Origin: an uncultured Erysipelotrichaceae bacterium | GTDB taxonomy: Bacteria; Bacillota_I; Bacilli_A; RF39; UBA660 | Assembly (NCBI GenBank): GCA_902795845.1 | Contig: CADBMU010000049.1 | Coordinates: forward strand, 1-10,816 | Length of the DNA: 10,816 nt | Reading direction: 5' to 3' | Shown: one piece after another, positions 6,805 to 10,816 of the stretch | How the letters are laid out: every line of letters begins with the position of its first letter | How positions within the stretch are numbered: position 1 is the first letter of the stretch | Translations under genes and position numbers: made by a program | The notes under the pieces: generated by a model | Databases searched by the model: none | Seen by the model: the letters and a program-made list of their open reading frames with translations, nothing else | Told to the model about the DNA's origin: nothing

Positions 6805-7809
6805 ATGAATGTAATTATTTCAAATAAATATCAGTCTTTATTAGCTAATTTAGATATTGATGTTATAAAAAGTATTAATGGAGAATTCGATGTAGAAGAA
6901 ATAGTATCGAATTTTACTAATTTCTTCTTTAATAAAATGATTATAGATGTGACAGCTATAAAAAATTATCAAGATATAAATACTTTCCAACAATTATCAG
7001 TTGGTCTTGATATGAGTAAAATAATTTTATTATTAGATGATTCAGAGGTTGTAAATTCACCAATGTTCTTATCACAATTAGTATCCATGGGAATTTATAA
7101 TTTCACAAGAAATATTGATGCAGTAAAATTTTTAATAGATAACCCTAATAGTTATAAAGATGTTGCTAGTTATCATCAATTAAATAATACTCCTGTATCA
7201 ATGCCTGATACAGGTGCTACTAATACAAACTATAATCGTTTAGGATTACGTGTAATTGGAATAAAAAATGTTACGAATCATGCTGGTTCAACAACATTTA
7301 CGTACTTATTGAAGAAACATTTAGAAAAATGTTATCAAGTAGTAGCAGTAGAAGTAGATAGTAATGATTTTATGTATTTTAATGATAAAACTTTAAAAAC
7401 AACTACAGCATTAGATCTTCCATCATTTATTGCTACTAATTCAAATAATGAAGTTATATTAGTTGATTTAAATGATAAAGGACCAATTAGTTCTTGTACT
7501 GAGATTATCTATTTGATAGAACCTGGTTTGATTAAATTAAACAAGTTGATTAGAAAAGATCATAAAGCATTTGAAAAATTAAAAGATAAAAAAGTTGTTT
7601 TAAATCGTAGTGTCTTAAATGATAGGGATGTTGCTGATTTTGAATATGAATCAAAAAGTAAAGTATTTTATAATATGCCATATTTAGATGATAAGTTAGA
7701 TAAGAGTGTGGCTGTTGATGAATTCTTGGTTAAATTAGGTTTTAGTCGTCTAGAAAGTGACAATGGAGAGTCAAAAAACAGTAAATTATTTGGCATATTC
7801 AAGTCATAA
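6805..7809 (+). CDS. TadZ/CpaE-like protein with degenerate MinD/ParA-type ATPase domain
   Basis: A 334-residue cytoplasmic protein. Residues 1-115 resemble a receiver-like alpha/beta domain (hydrophobic strands at 46-50 and 72-77, then DDS at 78-80). A linker with MPDTGATN follows, and from 148 a MinD/ParA-like domain begins with VIGIKNVTNHAGSTTFTYLL, in the position of the deviant Walker A motif. Neither Lys of KGGxGKT is present; HAGSTT stands where GGxGxTT is usual. Strands at 178-184 and 217-222 (VILVDL) follow the fold. Receiver-like plus ParA-like architecture in a Tad operon is that of TadZ/CpaE, which localises the pilus machine at a pole or site. It is the last gene of the operon, 22 bases after the TadE-like pair, with GAGG (6791-6794) 10 bases before the ATG. 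It may bind nucleotide weakly or not at all. Confidence 0.72.
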   Translation: MNVIISNKYQSLLANLDIDVIKSINGEFDVEEIVSNFTNFFFNKMIIDVTAIKNYQDINTFQQLSVGLDMSKIILLLDDSEVVNSPMFLSQLVSMGIYNFTRNIDAVKFLIDNPNSYKDVASYHQLNNTPVSMPDTGATNTNYNRLGLRVIGIKNVTNHAGSTTFTYLLKKHLEKCYQVVAVEVDSNDFMYFNDKTLKTTTALDLPSFIATNSNNEVILVDLNDKGPISSCTEIIYLIEPGLIKLNKLIRKDHKAFEKLKDKKVVLNRSVLNDRDVADFEYESKSKVFYNMPYLDDKLDKSVAVDEFLVKLGFSRLESDNGESKNSKLFGIFKS

Positions 7810-7827
7810 TACTTGACATAGTATTTT
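7808..7827 (+). terminator. Weak hairpin after the TadZ-like gene
   Basis: AATACT (7808-7813) and AGTATT (7820-7825) can pair around a six-base loop, with only four T residues (7824-7827) after. Its loop contains most of the next promoter's -35 box. Termination here would be partial at best. Confidence 0.35.
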
Positions 7828-7841
7828 AACTATAATAAAAT
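7813..7841 (+). promoter_or_regulatory. Promoter of VirB2-like gene 1
   Basis: A perfect TTGACA (7813-7818) and TAAAAT (7836-7841) are 17 bases apart. A nearer TATAAT at 7831-7836 is only 12 bases from the -35 and is less likely with it. The promoter begins 3 bases after the TadZ-like stop. Confidence 0.72.
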
Positions 7842-7869
7842 TAATACATAGAGAGAAGAGGTATAGTTT

Positions 7870-8256
7870 ATGAATAATTTTCTATTAATAGCAGATGGTA
7901 TCGGAACAGGTACATTAAGAAATGGTTTTTGTGCAGCATCTGCTGATATTTGGCAAGTTGTTGGTTGGATTTTATTAGTATTTAAAATTGTTATTCCTAT
8001 TATTTTAATTGTATTAGGTATGATTGATTTAGGAAAAGCAGTAGTTGCATCAAAAGATGATGAAATTAAAAAAGCTGTTAAATCACTAGCAATGCGTGGA
8101 ATAGCTGCAATAATTATTTTCTTTATTCCAACAATTATTGGTTTAATAATGGGATTAGTTGGTAACTTCTCATCAAGTGGTGCTGAAGCTGACTATAATG
8201 TTTGTAAAAAGTGTATTACTAATCCAAATAAATGCCAAGTAACAAACGAAGATTAA
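7870..8256 (+). CDS. Two-helix VirB2/T4SS-pilin-like membrane protein 1
   Basis: A 128-residue protein with a short N-terminus lacking an obvious signal peptide, one Cys (C21), a first helix (about 28-53, with IWQVVGW), a polar basic loop (KDDEIKKAVKS), a second helix (about 75-98, RGIAAIIIFFIPT), and a polar tail with C112, C115 and C122 (CxxC-x6-C, ending NPNKC). Small two-helix proteins of this shape are seen in TrbC/VirB2-type and T4SS-pilin families; membership is inferred from architecture, not proven. With both ends on the outer face, C21 and the tail cysteines could be bonded. Its paralogue downstream aligns without gaps from FCA to NPNKC at about 66 of 103 identical residues by hand count. 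AGAGG (7857-7861) is the ribosome site. It is transcribed separately from the TadZ operon. Confidence 0.68.
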   Translation: MNNFLLIADGIGTGTLRNGFCAASADIWQVVGWILLVFKIVIPIILIVLGMIDLGKAVVASKDDEIKKAVKSLAMRGIAAIIIFFIPTIIGLIMGLVGNFSSSGAEADYNVCKKCITNPNKCQVTNED

Positions 8257-8278
8257 AAGCATTATTGCTTTTTTTTTT
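8255..8278 (+). terminator. Terminator of VirB2-like gene 1
   Basis: AAAAGCA (8255-8261) pairs with TGCTTTT (8266-8272) around a four-base loop, and T residues run to 8278. The hairpin begins inside the stop codon (8254-8256), and its 3' arm contains most of the next promoter's -35 box. Confidence 0.8.
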
Positions 8279-8293
8279 ACGGTTTGCTATACT
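8265..8293 (+). promoter_or_regulatory. Promoter of VirB2-like gene 2, embedded in the terminator
   Basis: TTGCTT (8265-8270) serves as -35, with TATACT (8288-8293) 17 bases on; the -10 is extended by TG (TGCTATACT). The same TATACTTAAT sequence recurs at 8774-8783 before the next gene. Confidence 0.7.
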
Positions 8294-8306
8294 TAATGTG
8301 TTAGAT

Positions 8307-8312
8307 GAGAGG
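8307..8312 (+). promoter_or_regulatory. Ribosome binding site fixing the start at 8320
   Basis: GAGAGG lies 7 bases before the ATG at 8320. An in-frame ATG at 8305 overlaps this site and would add only MRGIK ahead of a standard signal peptide, so 8320 is preferred. Confidence 0.8.
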
Positions 8313-8319
8313 TATAAAA

Positions 8320-8748
8320 ATGAAAAAAATATTTAATATATGTTTTATTTTAATTGGATTATTATTTTTAGGTTTTACAGATGTAAATGCTGCTTCATCA
8401 CCACTTGATTTTTGCGCATCAACAGCATCAATTTGGCAAATAGTTGGATGGATATTTTTAATAGTTAAAATTGTAATACCATTATTATTAATAATTCTTG
8501 GTGTAAAAGATTTAGCACAAGCTGTAATATCTGGAAAAGATGATGGAGTAAAAGGTGCAGTAAAATCACTAATGATTAGAGGAATAGCTGCAATATTAAT
8601 ATTCTTTATTCCAACTCTTGTTAGTTTAATAATGGGACTTATAGTAGATTTTTCAACTAGTGGAGCAGCTGATGATTTTGAAGTTTGTCAAACCTGTATA
8701 TTAAATCCAAATAAATGTAATACAAGTAACGATGTAGGAAAGCAATAA
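8320..8748 (+). CDS. Two-helix VirB2/T4SS-pilin-like membrane protein 2
   Basis: A 142-residue paralogue of the previous gene. Unlike copy 1 it has a clear signal peptide (about 1-24, cleavage after VNA), which leaves a mature protein with C32, two helices (about 39-63 and 86-109, including IWQIVGW and RGIAAILIFFIPT), a KDD-containing loop and a tail with C123, C126 and C133 in the same CxxC-x6-C spacing. A signal peptide followed by two helices is the usual plan of VirB2/TrbC pilins, so this copy supports that reading better than copy 1. The last codons form one arm of the downstream terminator, so the end of the gene and the terminator are fused. It has its own promoter, so dosage of the two copies may differ. 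Confidence 0.7.
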   Translation: MKKIFNICFILIGLLFLGFTDVNAASSPLDFCASTASIWQIVGWIFLIVKIVIPLLLIILGVKDLAQAVISGKDDGVKGAVKSLMIRGIAAILIFFIPTLVSLIMGLIVDFSTSGAADDFEVCQTCILNPNKCNTSNDVGKQ

Positions 8749-8764
8749 ATATTGCTTTTTTTTT
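8739..8764 (+). terminator. Terminator of VirB2-like gene 2
   Basis: AAGCAAT (8740-8746) pairs with ATTGCTT (8751-8757) around a four-base loop, and T residues run from 8756 to 8764. The stop codon TAA (8746-8748) is inside the hairpin. Confidence 0.82.
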
Positions 8765-8779
8765 AGATTTTGATATACT
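8752..8779 (+). promoter_or_regulatory. Promoter of the anchored surface protein gene, embedded in the terminator
   Basis: TTGCTT (8752-8757) is 16 bases from TATACT (8774-8779), which is extended by TG (TGATATACT). The -35 is part of the terminator's 3' arm, as at 8265. Confidence 0.68.
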
Positions 8780-8804
8780 TAATATAGTAAGAATAGGTGA
8801 TAAA

Positions 8805-9929
8805 ATGAAATCGTTAATAGAAAATTTTAGTAATTTAGATGACAACAGAAAAAAAAAGTTAAAACTTTTTGGTATAGGGTTAATAGCTATTATTATTTTA
8901 ATCATTGTTATTTCTATAATTGTAGCAATAATAAACAGAAAAACTTCTTATGAAGATATGGAAGTTATAATGGAAAAAGCAGCATATGATTACTATCAAA
9001 ATAATTTAAGTCAACTACCTACTGAAAGTGTTAAAACTTCAGTTGTAAGTGCTCAAACATTAACTGATCAAGAATATATGAAATCAATAGAAAAATATAC
9101 TAAAGATTCTAGTTGTACAGGTAATGTAGTAGTAACTTATGTTAATGGTGACTTTGATTACCAAGGTTATTTAACTTGTAGTAGTTTTGTAACTAGTTTA
9201 TTAAATGAAAAAATAAAAAAAGATAATGCTATAGTAACTACTGGTGCTGGATTATATGACGAAGAAGGAACTTTAAGATTTAGAGGAGAACGTGTTAATA
9301 ATTATTTAAAAGTAAATGACCAGTTGTATCGTATAATTAAACTTGATTCTAATGGTAATATTTATATCACACCACAAGATATGGATGATATGGATGAAAC
9401 TTTATATGTTTATTGGGATGATAGATACAATAGTGAAGAAAAATCTAATTGTGGAATAAATGATTTTTCATTAAGTAGAATAAAAGATTCTTTAGAGACT
9501 ATTTATAATAACTTAGATAAAGACTTAAAATTAAAGACAGTTAATTTTAATGCTTGTGTAGCAAATCGTGATTCGAAAGATGTTAACAACACAGGAGCTA
9601 TAGAGTGTAGTAAAGTAATTGAAAATTCTAAAATTAGCTTGATTCCTGTTTATGAATACATGAAAGCAAGTATTTCTCCTGCATGTACAACCCCATCATC
9701 AAGAGAATGTAAAAATTATAATTATTTATATAATGATGATATGAGTTGGTGGACAAATACTGGTGATACAGCAAATACAGATAAAATATATGCCGTAAAT
9801 TATAATGGTGAAATTGAAAGAGAAAGAGGTAATAGTAGAAAGCTTGCTAGATATGTAGTGGCTTTAAAAGATAATACTGTTTTAAATAAAGGTAATGGAA
9901 CAGAATCTAAACCTTATACAATAAGATAA
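8805..9929 (+). CDS. Membrane-anchored extracellular protein, NNYLKVNDQLYRI type
   Basis: A 374-residue type II membrane protein with a basic N-terminus, a helix at about 22-44 and the rest exported. Segment 48-125 (EKAAYDYYQNN...LPTESV...CTGNVVVTYVNGDFDYQGYLTC) has a Cys pair (104, 125) and looks like a pilin-head-style module. Segment 158-235 (GERVNNYLKVNDQLYRIIKL, then DFSLSRIKDSLETIY) and the end (ARYVVALKDNTVL...GNGTESKPYTIR) match, from memory, an unnamed module common in surface proteins of uncultured Firmicutes, typically NNYVxFNxExWRI and RPVVxLK...GxGTxxxPY. Further Cys at 216, 251, 268, 294 and 302 make eight-membered disulfide bonding plausible with the odd one free. AGGTGAT (8795-8801) lies 3 bases before the ATG. 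It is cotranscribed with the SGNH gene. Function is unknown; a surface or filament-tip partner is a guess. Confidence 0.62.
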   Translation: MKSLIENFSNLDDNRKKKLKLFGIGLIAIIILIIVISIIVAIINRKTSYEDMEVIMEKAAYDYYQNNLSQLPTESVKTSVVSAQTLTDQEYMKSIEKYTKDSSCTGNVVVTYVNGDFDYQGYLTCSSFVTSLLNEKIKKDNAIVTTGAGLYDEEGTLRFRGERVNNYLKVNDQLYRIIKLDSNGNIYITPQDMDDMDETLYVYWDDRYNSEEKSNCGINDFSLSRIKDSLETIYNNLDKDLKLKTVNFNACVANRDSKDVNNTGAIECSKVIENSKISLIPVYEYMKASISPACTTPSSRECKNYNYLYNDDMSWWTNTGDTANTDKIYAVNYNGEIERERGNSRKLARYVVALKDNTVLNKGNGTESKPYTIR

Positions 9930-9938
9930 TAAATAACT

Positions 9939-9944
9939 AGGAGG
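9939..9944 (+). promoter_or_regulatory. Consensus ribosome binding site of the SGNH gene
   Basis: AGGAGG, a perfect core Shine-Dalgarno sequence and the strongest in the window, lies 6 bases before the ATG at 9951. No promoter or terminator is visible in the 21-base gap, so expression from the upstream promoter is expected. Confidence 0.85.
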
Positions 9945-9950
9945 AAAAAG

Positions 9951-10816
9951 ATGAAAAAAATTAAATTTATATTATTTATTCTTTTTGCTTCTTTTTTTGT
10001 CGAATTAAATGTTTATGCATGTTTAATTGAAGATGGTTGTACAAATTGCCCAAGTAATGATGCAGTAAAGGAATGTCAAAAAAATATAAAAGTAGCTATT
10101 TATGGTGATAGTGTGTCTACTTATGAAGGTTATATAAATGGAGTAGATGGAGATTCTAAACATATGGCTTATTATTCTAATCAACAAATGTCCATGTCAG
10201 AAACATGGTGGGCAAGGGTAATAAACAGTAAAGGCTGGAGACTTTTAGCAAATGATTCAATCAGAAATACAAGAGTAACTTGGGATGGTACAACTAATGA
10301 TAATGAAAGAATTGGCCAAAAATATTACATGGCTGGAGATTATAGAACAAATAGTGTTGGTTCTAAAGGTGTACCAGATAAAATATTAATTTTTGCTGGA
10401 ATAAACGACATTTATGCTGATGAAGTTTCTATTGGTAGTGTAAGTAGTGCTACAAGTAATAATGATTCAGTATTTGCAAATGCATATAATTCGATGATAA
10501 AAAAATTAAAGAGTAAATACCCTAATGCTGATATAGTTTGTATTATTCCTTATATACCTAAATATCAAACTAATAGTACTGTATTAAGAGCTAATCAAAT
10601 AGGTGATGTTATTACTGGGATAGCTAAAAATAATAATTTAAAATATGTTGATTTAAGAACAATTAATTTTGCTAATGAAGATTTTTTAGAAGGAATTCAT
10701 CCAAGTTCTTCTGGTATGGAAAAGATAGCTAGTGCTGTAGCAAGATCTATACCATTAACAACTGATAATAATGATTCTAGTAATAATAACACTAACAATA
10801 GCTCTGAAAAAAAAGA
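9951..10816 (+). CDS. Secreted SGNH/GDSL hydrolase (3' truncated)
   Basis: The frame is open to the window end (288 whole codons). A signal peptide (about 1-23) is followed by a small Cys cluster (C24, C30, C33, C42), then an SGNH-fold domain. Block I is YGDSVSTYEGY with the nucleophile S54; TWWARVI (85-91) follows as in GDSL enzymes of this type. Block III is FAGINDI with G150, N152 and D153. Block V is EGIHPSSSGM with H250, but Glu replaces the usual Asp three before His. At the expected block II site the sequence is NDSIRNTRV, where relatives usually have a Gly (NNSWSG-type). After 270 the protein becomes Asn/Ser-rich, probably a linker to a further domain or anchor outside the window. SGNH enzymes hydrolyse esters, often acetyl groups on glycans or lipids; the substrate is unknown. 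The gene is cotranscribed with the anchored protein at 8805. Confidence 0.82.
   Translation, partial: MKKIKFILFILFASFFVELNVYACLIEDGCTNCPSNDAVKECQKNIKVAIYGDSVSTYEGYINGVDGDSKHMAYYSNQQMSMSETWWARVINSKGWRLLANDSIRNTRVTWDGTTNDNERIGQKYYMAGDYRTNSVGSKGVPDKILIFAGINDIYADEVSIGSVSSATSNNDSVFANAYNSMIKKLKSKYPNADIVCIIPYIPKYQTNSTVLRANQIGDVITGIAKNNNLKYVDLRTINFANEDFLEGIHPSSSGMEKIASAVARSIPLTTDNNDSSNNNTNNSSEKK

Larger units (their letters stand above)
7927..8718 (+). repeat. Tandem gene duplication (VirB2-like pair)
   Basis: The coding segments 7927-8235 and 8410-8718 encode colinear 103-residue stretches without gaps, about two thirds identical. Each is followed by a similar terminator plus TATACTTAAT promoter block, so the original duplication unit may have included the 3' flank. 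Confidence 0.8.

Noticed and set aside
7201..7215. MPDTG in the TadZ-like protein as a sortase motif
   Set aside because: It is internal, in a linker between domains, with no following hydrophobic helix and no signal peptide, so it is coincidental.
7831..7836. TATAAT as the -10 partner of TTGACA at 7813
   Set aside because: The spacing of 12 bases is too short; TAAAAT at 7836 gives 17.
8305..8319. ATG start at 8305 for VirB2-like gene 2
   Set aside because: It overlaps the GAGAGG ribosome site; the ATG at 8320 has correct spacing and begins a typical signal peptide.
10011..10022. Lipobox at the SGNH signal peptide (VYAC)
   Set aside because: Tyr at -2 is atypical and the Cys belongs to a four-Cys cluster, so ordinary signal peptidase cleavage before or near C24 is as likely; lipoprotein status is not claimed.
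1..10816. Alternative genetic code (TGA as Trp)
   Set aside because: No TGA stop is seen among 12 visible stops, but Trp is encoded by TGG throughout and no in-frame TGA is found, so the standard code explains everything.

Overview
The window is AT-rich (roughly a quarter G+C by eye) and almost fully coding. Every gene is on the + strand. Strong AGGTGAT/GAGG ribosome sites, consensus sigma-A type promoters, short U-tract terminators and 12 of 12 visible stops being TAA or TAG (none TGA) point to a low-GC Firmicute. The domain styles resemble uncultured gut Bacilli or Mollicutes-like lineages, but that assignment is an inference. No RNA genes, insertion sequences or CRISPR arrays were seen.

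Layout. (1) 1-2447: the end of an operon encoding the motor of a Tad-like (type IV filament) secretion system: the C-terminal part of a CpaF/TadA-type ATPase, then two T2SF-domain platform proteins (TadB-like, TadC-like), ending in a hairpin terminator. (2) 2518-4002: a separately transcribed polytopic membrane protein of GT-C glycosyltransferase type. (3) 4100-5128: a secreted FN3-like protein with an NPDTG sortase-type tail. (4) 5161-7809: an operon from a consensus promoter with two tiny Cys-rich pilin-like proteins, two TadE-like pseudopilins and a TadZ/CpaE-like protein. (5) 7813-8748: two paralogous two-helix membrane proteins resembling VirB2/T4SS pilins, each with its own promoter and terminator. 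(6) 8752-10816: a membrane-anchored surface protein and an SGNH hydrolase that runs off the window.

Inferred joint role: the ATPase and platform proteins would drive assembly of a surface filament or secretion channel built from the short pilin-like and TadE-like subunits, with the TadZ-like protein positioning it. The GT-C protein, anchored proteins and SGNH hydrolase may decorate or partner the surface structure.

Most notable points: (a) four consecutive exported proteins start with the same M-[K/R]-E-A-[T/I]-G leader, which is neither the classical type IV nor the Flp prepilin signal; (b) three tandem duplicated gene pairs occur in a row; (c) exported domains are rich in patterned cysteines (twin CX3C, CxxCx6C); (d) VirB2-like pilins sit next to Tad-like components; (e) terminators and the next gene's promoter are repeatedly fused or overlapped.
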